Shown: piece after piece, positions 34,604-47,434 of the stretch | Layout: each line of letters begins with the position of its first letter | Position numbering within the stretch: position 1 is the first letter of the stretch | Translations under genes and position numbers: made by a program | Source of the DNA: Arachnopeziza araneosa | Lineage: Eukaryota > Ascomycota > Leotiomycetes > Helotiales > Arachnopezizaceae | Length of the DNA: 64,000 nucleotides | Direction of reading: 5' to 3' | Assembly: GCA_003988855.1 (NCBI GenBank) | Contig: QYAI01000012.1 | Location: forward strand, 62,001 to 126,000 | The notes under the pieces: generated by a model | What the model saw: the letters and a program-made list of their open reading frames with translations, nothing else | Databases searched by the model: none | What the model was told of the DNA's origin: nothing

Positions 34604-35412
34604 ATTGGTGATGAATAGCGGGATATTCCCAAAAAGTATTCACTTCTCTGTATCTACTTTTAGCATCTTCCTTCTTGTACATACACATTTAACAGCTATG
34701 GAACAGCTATACATACAACATTCCGTGCACGTCCAAATGCTATTGAGATATCATTCTAATCCCCCCCAAAGCACGGAGCTTACCCTTTAGTCAATACTCG
34801 CAGAAAACGCATAGAATTTTACCGGTCAGACACGAGTGCTTTCGATGGGTTTATGGGTTCAGTCTTTGCCAGAGCCTTTTATCACGTGATTTGGGCATAA
34901 GAATAAGCCTCTCTCTGTTTGCTCTGAGAACTCTAGCACTTTTCACTTTTCATTGCTCTATTCGTACTAAATGAGGGAAATCGTACTAAATGATGTGATG
35001 CTTTATTAAATACTTTTGGTGCCAGCTCGTACTTTAATTCAGGTCAGAGGCTGGAAATAACGGCTGCAATATTACAAACTGATCATCGCCCTCCTGCCAG
35101 GTTCATATTTACAAACTTTCAGATACAAACAGTTCTGAGACCATGTTACTCTTCCTTCGAGGTGCATGAATTTTGATTTTCCAAATCTAACTACCTGCCT
35201 ACCGAGTCGGTATCTATGCCCTTCAGTCCAATCCACTTCCAGTCGACCATTTATGCCGGACAAGCCAGCCCATCTCGACACTGACACTGACACCTCACTT
35301 GCACACGTTCCTGTCTTCCTTTCACTTCTAATCTGTAATCTCATTGTTACACCTCCCACTTCGTCTTCCCCATTCGCTTTTATACATTATAATACATGCG
35401 ATTACTTCTTCA
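34604..35412. other. Convergent 3' flanks of GH5 and GEA genes
   Basis: A 0.8-kb spacer with no supported gene. The ORFs at 35072-35435 lack any feature. Confidence 0.5.
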
Positions 35413-38400
35413 CTACTTCGCCTCCACGGCAGTAGCTGCTTTATCAATTGGTTCCTCTTTTGGGTCAAGATCTAGGTCTTTCCTGAGATCAGGTAGGAAT
35501 CTATCTATTCTCTTCCATGTTTCTGTCCATAGTTTCTCGTGTTCTGGGTTTACACTTGGGGGGACGAGGTATTTGCTGCTAGACATTACGAGAATGATGT
35601 TCTTTAGGCTTTCGGGAACTGCTTCTTCCTATTGTAATTGTTAGCACCGTCTCAGAAGCGGCAAGACTGTGTGTTCATACCAAGCTATCGCCCTGCCCAC
35701 TATTCATCAGGCGGTCCATGATATCTAGAATCTTCAGCCATAAGTCTAGCATTCCCTCCCATTTACTCAATAACACCAGATAATGCAAGAATATTCTGCA
35801 CAGCAACGTCGCTGCCTGGACTCTCGTCTCGCTCATTCCGATTGGATCACTACTATAAACTTCCGGCTTTAAGAGTCTCACGATGAGAGGAAATAGTACT
35901 TCACCAAATATGGCGGTCCATTCTTCGTGCTCGCCGGAGGTAAGTTCAGGGGAGAGCAGCGTGCGCTGAAGTGACGAGAAAGCTTGGTGTCGAATCTCAC
36001 GACAGGGATTGGTACATTGCGTCGTAAGAGCTCGGAAGATGGGAGACCAATACGCGGCCCAGGCTTCAGAAGACTCGAGGTGGGATTGCTGCATCAAGAC
36101 TGGAATACGGGTGGTGAGGGAATATATCATCGTTATTGCTTTCACACCACGAGTAACTGCTGCCTCAATCCTGAAAAAATTAGTCGATTTCAAATGATCT
36201 TGACCAGGACCTTACTGTGTCTTTTCTTGCTTATCTTTCTTTGGAGGTGGCTGGCCCCTTCTTGTTCGCTTGTCTAACTTTTGCTCAACTGTGGAGCCAA
36301 TACTGCCTGCAGAGGCGAAATCATTGAGCAACTTTACTGCTGATTCGTAATTGTCTGCCATGATTGTCGGAGGAGATCCAACAGCCACACCTTCTAGGAC
36401 CTCGAAGACCGTAGGTGCAGACTGAGCATCCCCAGTTAAGTTCCGAAGAATTACCCAAAAATCTGGAGACGTCATGATTTCGTTTCTTAGCGGTCCAGGT
36501 TCCTTGATGCACTTTGTTAAGCCTTGAAGAACAAGGGGTGCTGCTTTCGCGAAAAGGTCTTTCTTGAAACTTGATATTGTGTGCAAAACCACTGGAACAC
36601 GGAGAAAGTCATGTTCATAGCTTGCATGTAGCAAATGAAGTAGATAGAACATCGTTCTTGAAGTCATAATCCAATGATAACTTGCGGCGTTTCGCATGAC
36701 ATTCTGCAAAGCCTCTGCAACCTCGGCCCCAAGAGCCGCGATAGTCTCTTGATCTCGAAGAGCGAGAACTGTGCAAAGCTCTAATAAGTAAACTACTGCT
36801 GGATCATAGACAGAGCCGTTGATAGTAGGTTTCTGGCCATTGGGTGGCGCGTCTTGTTCTGACTTGACCGTTATAATAACGGAACTAGGATCATCTGGTA
36901 ACTGTTCCAATAGAGCTCTAGTCAAAGGTTTCAATGAGTCGACAGGCATATTTCTTTGAAAGTCAGTATCTAATAAGATCTCCAATTTCCAGGACACTTA
37001 CACAACGTTCGCAAAGACGTCGCCCATGTAGCAAGCATTTACGCAGTCCACCGTACAAAGCGTGCTTTCCAGCTCCTCGTCAGACGGCTCTGGTGGATCA
37101 TCTGCGGCATAGCTAGATATGTAAGATGTAAACGCAGAAAAAATGCCAGATTCTGTATCTTTCTTGCCACGATCGATGACTTGTGATGGAGTCTGCAACG
37201 GGATGGGAGATATATCGATACGGTTTGGAGCAAAGAAGGGTGGAATTAGAGAGTTGACGAAGAGATTAATCCAGATACGGGCAATCTTGTCAAGTATTAG
37301 CAGCATGAAGTGTTAAAGAGAAGCGCACCTACATGTTTCCAGCTATCATTGATAATGGCCTCATTGCCAGTAACAATACGGAAAAGCACAACAGTAGCCA
37401 GTTGTGCTTTGAAGTCTCGCCCAAACTTCACAGCAAGCTCGCTAACCATAACGCTATTCTCACCAACTTGTATCTCAGTATTCAGAGAGGTATTCGAAGG
37501 TGTCTCTGTGGCCAACGTGGTGATGTAGCTCAAACAATACACCACTTGATCCACGGCTTCCCTAAGCTCATATTTTGCTGCGATTTGCGCACATTGATCA
37601 AAGCCATTGATCACTCTTGAAAACACGGCGTCATCACTAGCGGACAGAAACACATACGAGAGTGTTGCAATAACCGGTTTCCAAGTTGCTGCGAACATAT
37701 CTGCATCGTAAATATTAGTATCACAGAGAATAAGATCTCCCGTGTTCTCTGTTTTCAATAGTAGCTCTTTCCAAGCATAGTCGAATGCATGCTTGTTATC
37801 GTGCTCATCGGGGAGAATAATCTCATTGGACTTGATTGAGTCATAAATATCCTGGAGATATTGTTGGGCAAAATCCTTTCCACCATTAACTCCGCGCAGA
37901 TTCCTTGAGAATTGCTCATAGGTCATTCGAGCCGAGGCCTTGACATTAACATTATACAGATCGGTGTTGAGCATTAGAATAGCATATGTCAATACGAAGA
38001 CTCCATCTTTATCTGTAATCTCTTCAGGCACCGAGCTCTTCACGTAGTGATCAGCAAAAACCGTAACAATCCGCTCGATTAAGGCTGATTCTCCAGGTAA
38101 CCTAAAACTTTCTAAGACTTCACGGAGTGCTTCATCTACGCGTTTCCCATCGAATGTGAACGACTCCATCAAGGCCTCAAGAATAGGCTCATTGCCCTTT
38201 TTAGAGATGAACTCTCCAAACATTTTTTTAGATATTCGAGTAGTTTCTCTCAGAAACGATGCAACAGACTTGGCGTCTTTTGGATCTTCGATGATCCCAT
38301 GGGCGTGTAAATATGCAAGGCCGCCTTTAGGATTCTCGTTGAACTTTGCCGCTCCTTGAATGATGATCTTCTTTCTCCTTCGCTGCTCACGAAGTAATTG

Positions 38401-40283
38401 TCGATCTGGATATCCCTCGTATCGGGGCTCGTCGTCGATTCTCTCCGCAATAAATTGAACGTAGCCCAATAACGCGTCAAGACACAGCGGCGGAACACTC
38501 GTTGTACTCCAAGTAGCCGAGTCTGGAATAGCGTTTCGAGATAGAAGTCCAACCATATCCTCACATAAATCGCTTCTGTCAACTTCGCAATCATAGTTGA
38601 CAAACAATTCAACCATGAAGCTAGGAATCCGTGCAAGAGCACCTACACTTTCGACCATTGCTTCTCTTGCGTCCGGTTTTCTTGATCCGCCTTCCATACC
38701 TAGCTTTTGGCGGTCTTTAACAGGTACGGGGGTTGATCTCCCGCTATTGCCTTGTGACGGAGGCGGCTTGACCAGTTTTGGGGCCTGTGGAACTCCAGCG
38801 TATAACGATGGGTCTATTCCAGGCTCATTCGGAATTGCAACTCGTGGATGCAAACATGCAACTAAGTACGATAAGAACAATTCTTGCTGAAGCTTCAGAA
38901 TGCCGCGGCAAGTAGCTAATAGAGTACCAGCAACAATGAGTGATTCGTTTAGTATGGCCATATTATCTGATCTTACAAGTTGAAACAGATACCGGCAGAG
39001 GTGGTCTTCAGCTAATTTCGCAAGCGAAGGGTGCTTCGCAATTGAAGGGCCAGCAACTTCCAAAGCTACATCGATGATCCTTAACGCCATTACTCTCATT
39101 GCATCTGCATGCTGCTTGTCATGTGGGTTAAGCAAGTCTACAAGGACTCGGAAAAGTTCCCTTATTGACGGCAAGGAGTAAGACTTGATAGGATCATCTT
39201 CGGATGTCTCTGATGCAGGAGCCACACCAGCCTCAGAGTTCTCGTCCATAGAATTTGATCCTCCTGGCCCATTTCTGGATTTCTCGAGACTACTGGAAGG
39301 CCGAGCATCAGCTGGAGGTGTTGCCAAAGATGATTTGACAGCATCGTTGCCATTAACCGAAGGGTCCATTTTGACATTATCCATGTCTTCTTTAGTCTTT
39401 TCATCCAAAGCCTCAACATCGTCGCCAGCTTCGATTTCCAAGTGCTTTAGTCGTTCAAAGATAACTTGGGTCATCTTGACCATTGACATCTCTGCCGATC
39501 TCCTGAGAAGCTCTGATAATCTTGACTGACAGCACATACTGAGACCCGTCTCCATCATCTCACAGACACTCTCATCACTGAGCAGGTCCCCACCCGGTCC
39601 AGACAACATTCCCTCCATCAGCTTCAATATTCGTAGTAGGACAATCTCATCTGCAGCAGAATCACTGGCTTCAAATCTGCAATGCGTTATGGCAGCCGAT
39701 AGGGATTGCATAGCTTGGGCAAGTCTGGGAGAGTCGTGGCTGATAAGATTGTAGGAGAAGAACTTAGTTATAGCGACGAGGGCCAAGGAAGTGATGGGAG
39801 CAGAAGTTGCAGAAGCTTGTATGACTTGAAGGAAAGGATGCAACAATGATGGCGTATCGAATTTATGTATATCTATCCCAGTTAGCAGATACACTCTATG
39901 GAGAGCAGAGGTCAATTACCTTTGCAGCCTGTCAATTCACGCCTCAGTCTTCCAAATCCAGCCATTAGAGGGTTGTCCTGCATGCTTTTCCCTTTCTTCC
40001 CTCTCAATCCCCACCTATTTGCCAGTCCTCCATCTTCACTATCCAGACCTGTGGCAGACCTATTCTTGTGAGGTCGTCTGCTAAGCTCATCCCGCGGGGT
40101 TGAAGGTCGGGAACTCTGCAAACTCGGGCTCATAGGAGCTGGACTTCCACCCAAGATCGCAGAAACCGAAGAATGTGCCCATCTGGCGTGTTTGCGCATG
40201 GCAGATGTTACAGTAATACATTCTGTAGTGATCAGAGCTACAGGATCTACCGCCACAGAAACGGGGGTGTTTCTCGACGCCAT
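35413..40283 (-). CDS. GEA1: Sec7-domain Arf guanine-nucleotide exchange factor (Gea1/2, GBF type)
   Basis: Six exons (40283-39920, 39872-37333, 37285-37002, 36953-36216, 36170-35681, 35628-35413) encode 1543 residues, the size of fungal Gea proteins. The N-terminal dimerisation region leads to an HUS-like block, then a Sec7 domain at about residues 622-810. The catalytic Glu finger is at Glu716 (FRLPGES), and the motif FVLTYAILMLNTDLYN is present. C-terminal HDS-type helical repeats fill the rest (SWKHIARIWINLFVNSLIPPFF, HQAFSSLQRTLLSPEL). It activates Arf1 at the cis-Golgi to recruit COPI coats. A Ser/Asp-rich, probably disordered insert lies at about residues 330-400. All introns are 45-52 nt; the stop codon is at 35413-35415. 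Confidence 0.95.
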
Positions 40284-41062
40284 GGTGTTTCTATTCGATC
40301 GTTGCAACACAAGACTAATCTAGTCTGTTTGGGCGATTAGGTATGGGTCTGCGGTGGTATTTGGAAAGAAAATGGCAGTTCTGTACTCATGCACTTTCAG
40401 AAGCTCATCGGAGCTCAAGCCTTCTTCGAATATCCGCGCAGCATAGGTGCAAGGGTCGATATTTTTGGAGATGGAAAAGATTGACTGTGTAGGCCAAGTG
40501 AAAAGTAGATGGTCTGAACTACCAATGTTGGCTGCACCTATTTATAAGCTGATAGAATGCTGCTGTCTAAAAAACATCCCAAACAGGAGCGTCATCAGTG
40601 TCCTCAATGTCCTTCGACTAAGTAACACGTGACTATTGAAATCTGTCAAATTCAAGAGCAACGTACAGTTTTTAGGTTTGCGCAGTCTCATTCATTTTAC
40701 ATAAAAGTTTGCAGTCGCGACTTGGGAATTTGCGTTGCTCCTCTATGTACTTTTACAAGATCCCACTTGATTACAATATTAAGAGCAGTCTGACAAAAAA
40801 CCGCTCTATATTTTGACAAGAATGCTGAGATCATCCTTAGATCTCAGCCTATGCAATGCCCAGTTCGTGTTTCAAAATTTTCCCAGGATGGAAGGCAGAT
40901 ATGCCTGCCCTATGTATCCTACAATGATTTGAAGCTGATTATGCTTCGAAACGTGTCTCTATGACCGTATAGCTTACGGCCTATACTTGTAGAGCTAGCT
41001 AATTCTGCTACCAACTCGGTTAGTGAGAATTCTCAAATAATGAAGAGCTTTCACACAAAGGC
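40284..41062. other. Intergenic: GEA promoter and ANP1 3' flank
   Basis: A 0.78-kb A/T-rich spacer between two minus-strand genes; no supported ORF. Confidence 0.5.
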
Positions 41063-42738
41063 TTATTGAACCTTCCCTTCCACAGGTCTTGCCTCGACCT
41101 TGCTTTTTGTCTTTGAATCAGTATGTGCCGCCCCGTTCCCTTCCACCTTTGCCTTAGATTCGGCTGCTGCTGCGGCTGCCGCCTCTTTCTCTTTTTTCTC
41201 CTTCAGAGCCTCATTTTGAATGTCCGTCTTGTCTTTCTCCCACTGAGAGTTTGGGTCCTCGAATTGGTCTTTGATCTTTTTCATACGCTCTACGCGTTCC
41301 TGTTCTTCTTTTTCATGCTCCTCGCGCTCTTTTTCCATTTCCTAGAAAAAATTTAGTCATATAATCAAGTTTATATGTTAGGTTAAGCATACCTCCATGT
41401 GTCGAATGTCATCAACACTAGGTTCATATAAATGCCAGATAGTATAGTGTGGCAACCCAACAACCGAAAATTGCATGCGTTTCGCCATCTGTTTTGTATT
41501 AGTTTACGTATGGGAATATAGGGGAGACCAACTTTTCCAAATCCTTCCGTCTCGGCATGCTTCTCAAAGCTAAAAGCGGGAAAATGAACCCCGGACCTGA
41601 ACACTTTCGCTTTGGCTAGAATGCTAACACCGCCTACACCATCTATATCCATTTCCATATCTGGGTCTCCATAGGGATCTCGTAGGTATGCTAAATGTGG
41701 CCTCCAAGTTGCGTATTCCGCATAACCTTCAACAATAACCGCATCTTCGTCAAGTGTATCTGCTAATGCCAACGCGGTTTCTGATTCTTGCCATGAATTC
41801 AAATCGTAAGGCTGTTCTCCGCCAAGCCAGTCCGGAAGTGGTCGCCACACATCTGAACTCATGTTAATTCAACACTGACATCCTAATCACGGTAGAGCTT
41901 ACTTGGTACAATGACATCTTTGTTATGGCGCATCAGATCTTCCAAAATGGTAAATGGCGCAGTCTCAACATCTACATCTCTCCAGTACACCCAGCTGTGG
42001 TAAGGTCGCAAAGCAGCGCTCAGTAACCAATTCCTTGCTTGTGCCATCAACTTTCTCCGGCTTGCCTGTGCAGCAAATCCATGACGACTCTCTACGTCTT
42101 GGTTGACTTTCTGTCCAAAGTCCTTCTCGATGATGGATATCTCCCCATACGGCTGTTTCGGGTCTTCGTCTGCTTGCAGTTCCTCTAAATACCGTGACAA
42201 GACTTCCAATGTCTGATCTTTCGAATCAGATACTAAAAATGCTAGGTCTACTAAATGATGGGGATATGTGAAGTTGCGAAGGTGTCCAAAGAACATCTTG
42301 AGATGAGATTCAGCGTCACGCAAAGGGGCGCATAGTAGAATCCGCTCTTCTCGTTCCCAACCTCTCGCTGTTCCCTGCACATTTGAGAGGTCGTAATATC
42401 TTACAGTTTCCAACTGAAAGTCTTCGGAAGAAGAGAGTAGACCCAAGGAAAGCACTGGAATTATCGAGGCGCCAGGCCATATGAAGAATCCAAAAACGAG
42501 CACGACTCCAACGACGATTGCTAACCGTAAAAATAACTGCCGTCGGCGACGAAGGGCCGCAGGCGTAGTTCGAGGTTGAAATCTGCGAGTAGTAGAAGAT
42601 TAGCACAGTATTCCGGCATTCCTGGTACGTCCTAACGCATGGAAGTTCATACCTATGCGGACTTATTGAATAGGTTTCTTTGTATGAATCGCTCTTATGC
42701 CGGGGGTATCCATTGCTTGCGTTATGCCTGGGAAGCAT
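41063..42738 (-). CDS. ANP1: Golgi alpha-mannosyltransferase, GT62 (Anp1/Mnn9 family)
   Basis: Five exons (42738-42653, 42582-41903, 41852-41533, 41488-41393, 41341-41063) encode 486 residues. It is a type II membrane protein: a short basic N-terminus, one membrane segment (LAIVVGVVLVFGFFIW, about residues 51-66), then the lumenal GT62 domain. The domain carries ILLCAPLRDAESHL, the metal-binding YWRDVDVE, VIVPNVWRPLPDWLG and GGVSILAKAKVFRSGVHFP. The C-terminal 110 residues are a Glu/Lys coiled coil and an Ala-rich disordered tail. Anp1 with Mnn9-type partners forms mannan polymerase II, extending the N-glycan outer chain. Intron 3 uses an unusual GTTGGT donor, but an AACTAAT branch and the conserved protein frame support it. 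Confidence 0.93.
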
Positions 42739-44560
42739 TGTTGAAGAATGGGTTGTTGAAAAACCTCGGTCGCAGCTGTTTGACGTTTGCCAGACTGCGA
42801 ACTGGACACTTGGGCACTCTCTCGTATTCAGCCCCTGGGCCACTGCCCAAATCTCGTAAATGAACCAAGATTAGAATGGCTATATTGATGGACTGCAGAC
42901 TCGTAATCGAGATGTAGACTCAAAGGGACTCATCAGTTTCGGATTCAATGTCGAATTGAGCATGGGACGAGTTTGACCAGAATTAATCGTTCAAACGGGT
43001 TTTAGGGGCGGCCAGCCGTCATCGCTTTTTGAAACAAGCGCAGGCGGAGTCTTGGCGGATGAGGCGTTACCTTAGGTAGCATTATCATTTTGCGAGAGGA
43101 CAAAATTAGCACAAAATATGCAAGAGTCTATGAACAGATATCAAATCATTATTTTAGCTAGTAGATTATTCTAAGCAAAGTTACACTCATCATCTGTCAA
43201 ATTCGTTGATTCGATCCAAGTTTGATTTCACTAGATTGAACGCTATTTTCAGCATTAGTACGGACAAATTTATACTGCGGCAAGACTTCTTTCACGCAAT
43301 CTGAGTAAGTTAATACGTGACGGTAAATCAAGGCTCTCACTATTCTGGAAGTACCACCCGACTGCCTGTACACGGTCATTAGCATATCTTAAACACGTCC
43401 ATTCAAAATTTGGTCAACAAGGGGAGAATGCTCAGAAAAGCCAGTTTACTCAGGCATCTCAACCGGCGACAGAACTTGACATTACAAGACGCAATGCCAA
43501 GCGGTGAAGCACTGAAGCCCACAACTCCACAACCTATCATCCCAATCACAGGTGATCAGTCTGGTACGAGAGAGGGGCTCGGCAAACATGCAATCTCATT
43601 GAATGGATAAGCTGTTATCATCAGGGCGAAACTATTGGGCAGGCAAGAGAAAGATTATCTAATCGTACCTTTGAAACACTTAGGATTGCAATAATCCGTA
43701 ATTTCTTATCTGTACACAGGTCAGATTGTTGCCTTCCGAAAATATTTCAAGAGTAAAACGAAGAGTCTTGTAGTGTTTTCAGAAAACGATTTGGTATTGG
43801 GTGTCATCAAGGAGTTCAGAAGCAGAACTGATTAAATTTGTTTTCATCAGGAAACAAGAAGCCGAAGAAATGAGAAAATAGGAAAAGACCAACCTGTTTA
43901 CAATAAGACGTGAACTAGGGTATGTGGTTGGACAGTTCCCAGTCACAAATTTGTGTTCTTATTCAATCCAGTCTAATCTAGCAATCGTGCCTCAACGATG
44001 TTACCCAATACAGACTACCACTCAGGGCTAAAGGATGTATAGATCAAGGACGTTGTGCATAGTTTCGTGCGGCACAAATATTGGCTGTTTCAAAGCAATT
44101 CTGAATCAATTGTTAGCAACTGTATACTAAGGAGGAAACGAGAGTTCGTCAGATTTGGAACGCTTCAGATGGTGATGCATGTTGTTCAGTGGCTCAGGTA
44201 ATCGCCGAAGAACTGGTGTGAAGGAAATCATCAGGAGCAGGAGAGCAAGCATGTAAGAAAATCAAACTCACAGGAATCGTGTTAGACATCTTGCCAGAAA
44301 AAGCATTCAGGAATAGAATTCTCTTCACTAAAATCTTTCAAGTAGTGTATGAAAAGCTTATAGTGCAGGGTCAAAATGGGCGATTGGGGATATTTTGTGT
44401 TGCAGATATCGAATTCAAGCTCGAGATTTTTCTGCTAACGAAAGTGGCCAAGCTTTGACCACTGCCCCCCTGCTAGCTTCAGTTCAGCCTTGTAGCATTT
44501 TTAACATCAGCCTTTTCCTAAGAAAGCCAAATTCCAGGATTCTTAACTTCCCCAAGCAAT
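42739..44560. promoter_or_regulatory. 1.8-kb divergent region, ANP1 / MTR3
   Basis: The two genes are transcribed away from each other. The centre is A/T-rich with only short ORFs (for example 43410-43610) lacking any feature. Nothing else is recognised. Confidence 0.4.
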
Positions 44561-45548
44561 ATGACAGACCGAAGGAGGATCAATGGCCCATCTGGCGGTA
44601 CTAGTGCGCCTGTATACTCCGGGTTTATTGCCAAAAATAGTGCATCACAAGCAGAAAAACCAACCCGTTCAAGGCCGTCTAATGTCCCCCGGAAAATGTG
44701 TATGTTTAAGTCACAAAAAGCATCGCTGTTGCTAATGCTCCCTAGTCCTCAAAACAGGCGTCACACCATCGGCATCTGGATCTGCCTACCTTGAACTCGA
44801 AGCCTCTAAATCGTCCAATTCTACATCTCCTGGTCTATCCTCCCTCTCCACCTCGGGATTAAAACTTACCTGCACTGTCCATGGTCCTCGACCGCTGCCC
44901 AGATCCGCTCCGTTCTCTCCGCATATCATCCTTTCAACACATGTTAAATATGCACCATTCGCTACCAGAAAACGGCGAGGATATCTGCGAGACTCAAGCG
45001 AAAGAGATTTGGGAGTTCATCTGGAAACAGCTTTACGGGGTGTAATCATTGGAGATCGATGGCCCAAGAGTGGTGTCGAGGTTATAATCACTATATTGGA
45101 AGGCGAAGAAGACCAATGGTGGGGTGATGACCAAGGGAAACGCACTGTCACTTCAGGAGAATGGGGAATGATGAGTGTCCTAAGTGGCTGCATCACTGTT
45201 GCTTCAGCTGCAATTGTAGACGCAGGCATCGATTGTGTAGATGTAGTCTCCGGCGGCATCGCAGCTGTTGTCAAAGAGAAAGAAAATTCGACAGCACTAG
45301 TGCTGGATCCCGTTCCTTCTGAACACCAAGATATCATGGCTGCTTGCATTGTTGCATATCTCCCTGGACGAGACGAGATTACTGATCTTTGGGTAAAAGG
45401 AGATATCGCGCATGGAGACTCCAAAGAAAAGCACGCTTTGACACATGAAGAGCTTACAGATAGTGCAGTTCAAGCTGCTTTGGGTTCCCATCGGGTGTTG
45501 GTAGCTGCTTTGAAAGAAACCGCCAATTTGAAAATTCGGCAACCATAA
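44561..45548 (+). CDS. MTR3: Exosome subunit Mtr3 (RNase PH-like)
   Basis: Two exons (44561-44699, 44746-45548) with a 46-nt intron (GTATGT donor, GCTAAT branch) encode 313 residues. The junction restores KMFLKTGVTPSASGSAYLELE, the first strand of the RNase PH fold as found in Mtr3. Blocks such as LKLTCTVHGPRPLP, VIITILE, CITVASAAIVDAGIDCVD and DIMAACIVAYLPGRDEIT follow. Mtr3 is one of six RNase PH-type subunits of the exosome ring that channels RNA to Rrp44 and Rrp6; eukaryotic Mtr3 has no catalytic activity of its own. The paralogues Rrp41, Rrp43 and Rrp46 are less likely because of the N-terminal motif. Confidence 0.87.
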
Positions 45549-46009
45549 AAAGCTTTTGTTTTTAGTCTGGCGTTCATGGAACAAGAGAAGTTGCATTGCA
45601 TTGCATTGAATTCAGTGGCAATCTGATGGTGGAGTTGGGTTCTCTTGCATGGTGGTGGAGTCTGACATGCTGTAAAGTTATGTCACTTTATGAACTGAAG
45701 AAATGTTTGATGATTTGAGATACCACTTTATATTGCTCGCGTTTGTGGTGTTTTTAAACGTTATCATCACGTCTCTTTGTCGTTTTGAAGCTCTCTTCAT
45801 TTCTTGTTATCGTGCTTTATTCTTCATCAATTCTCAAAAAATAATTCTGTTCTCTCTGATTCTTATATTGTAGCTTTCTCCCATGCCACTTGGCAAACGT
45901 TTAACCAGGATATAATCCTCGAAACCACTTCCTAATTGGCATTGATCGCCCATCAATGTATCATATCTTTCTAGCGAGCTTCCAAGCCTCAAGATTTGAG
46001 TGAACAACC
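45549..46009. other. Intergenic spacer MTR3 to Myb-like gene
   Basis: It contains a small TGCATTGCATTGCATTG repeat at 45592-45606 and A/T-rich promoter sequence. No gene. Confidence 0.5.
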
Positions 46010-46847
46010 ATGCCATCCAAAATTCAACTCGACGAAAACCTCTGGTTCCTCTACATATGCCTCCAAAAGTCTGATATGAAAAGCGCATGTTCCCTATCTT
46101 CACTGCCTGTTTCTGAGTCATAACTAACAGCTTCTCAGATTGACTTCAACGCCGTTGCCGTTGCCACCTCCCTCAAAGCTCCAGCAGCACGCATGCGCTA
46201 TACCCGTCTAAAACGACAAATAGAATCTGGGACGCTAATCGGGACTCATGGAACACCATTTTCTGAGCCCTCTTCCTCTTCTAAAAAGCGAACTTGGATT
46301 GAGAATCAAGTCAAAAAGGGCGATGAAGAGGATGAGGAAGATAGCGAAAGTAAAACAAAGAAGGACCAAGGAGAGAATGTGAGGGTTAAGAAAGAGCAAT
46401 TGGCGAATTGGAGTGGCGGCGAGGACTACTCGGGTGATAACGAGAGCGACAATGCAAGGGAAGAGAGTGAAGATGAGATGCCACTTGCGAAATTGAAGAA
46501 GAAGAAGATGATGATGATGTCTTGGGCTCCAGTTCACCAAAATCCTATTCTGATCCCTGCCAACCAAAATAGGGAAGTCCCTCAATTCTTGCCCCCTATT
46601 GATATGGGGTTACAAGTTTATGCTTCTGACGGATACGGAGGCTCAGTCCCTGCACCAGGAAGTGGGACTAGAGGAGAGCCATGGGCTGATTATGATGAGG
46701 TATGTCTATCATTTAACTCGCGAAGATTGGTGCCTGAGTCTCTTAGAAGCTTGTTTCCTGATCACTGATACTGACATATTGATTAAGGCAGCAAGGGCGT
46801 GGCAGATGGCAAGAAATTGGCACTTGGAACACGTGGATGGGAGATGA
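46010..46847 (+). CDS. Myb_DNA-bind_8-type nuclear protein
   Basis: Three exons (46010-46084, 46139-46699, 46788-46847) encode 231 residues. The N-terminal 55 residues form the fungal Myb-like helix-turn-helix (LYICLQKSDMKS joined to IDFNAVAVATSLKAPAARMR, then YTRLKRQIESG). The domain is interrupted by a 54-nt intron that starts with GC rather than GT. The middle is highly charged, with acidic and Lys-rich blocks and a (Lys)4(Met)4 run from simple-sequence DNA. The end is a short Trp-containing helix (AARAWQMARNWHLEHVDG). Such proteins are common, uncharacterised and nuclear in Pezizomycotina; DNA binding is inferred from the fold. Confidence 0.8.
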
Positions 46848-47434
46848 TTAATCCGATAGCACGGCCTGATATCTATGTCAAGACATGCTTCGAGAATAGA
46901 TTTTGTTCGCAGAAAAAATACAAGTAATTATCCCTCGCAAACACCACTATCTTGTCTGTAAACCCTTTCAAACATTTTGAGCCTCCGAGCTTCATATAAT
47001 TTATACAAAGCAGGGCAGTTATGGCTTTTGGGTGTATCAACCAGGTAAAATATTTGCTCACTCTTTGATGGAGCTATTGTTCCAAACTTTTGTGCCTTCA
47101 GGCAGAATTAGATGGATACATTTGAATGAAGGTACGTACTAGGTTGTTTTGTGGTTTTAACCTCGTCCTGATACTCGGTCAAAGTCAAAATGAAGCTCAA
47201 AACTCTTCAACTGACCTCAGTGTCGTGTCACCTCGGAACTGTCTACATATAATTTCTGTCATACTAAGGCAAATGTTCGGATTTAGATAAGCGTTTCCTG
47301 CTCTAGGAACTTGTCTCTGTAGTAGTGTAGAATAGCGATCACATTTGTTAGACTAAGTAGTCCGAGCTGCAGTGTCTGATGATAACGTTCTCATCTTATC
47401 CTCTGTTTTGTAGAGGGAGAATATGCCTAACGTA
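46848..47434. other. Intergenic spacer left of the transposon
   Basis: A/T-rich, no supported ORF; ends at the TA dinucleotide (47433-47434) flanking the Fot1-like element. Confidence 0.5.

Noticed and set aside
46091..46138. GT donors as alternatives to the GC donor in the Myb-like gene
   Set aside because: One shifts the frame into a stop and the other leaves an intron of about 30 nt and inserts residues into the conserved domain.
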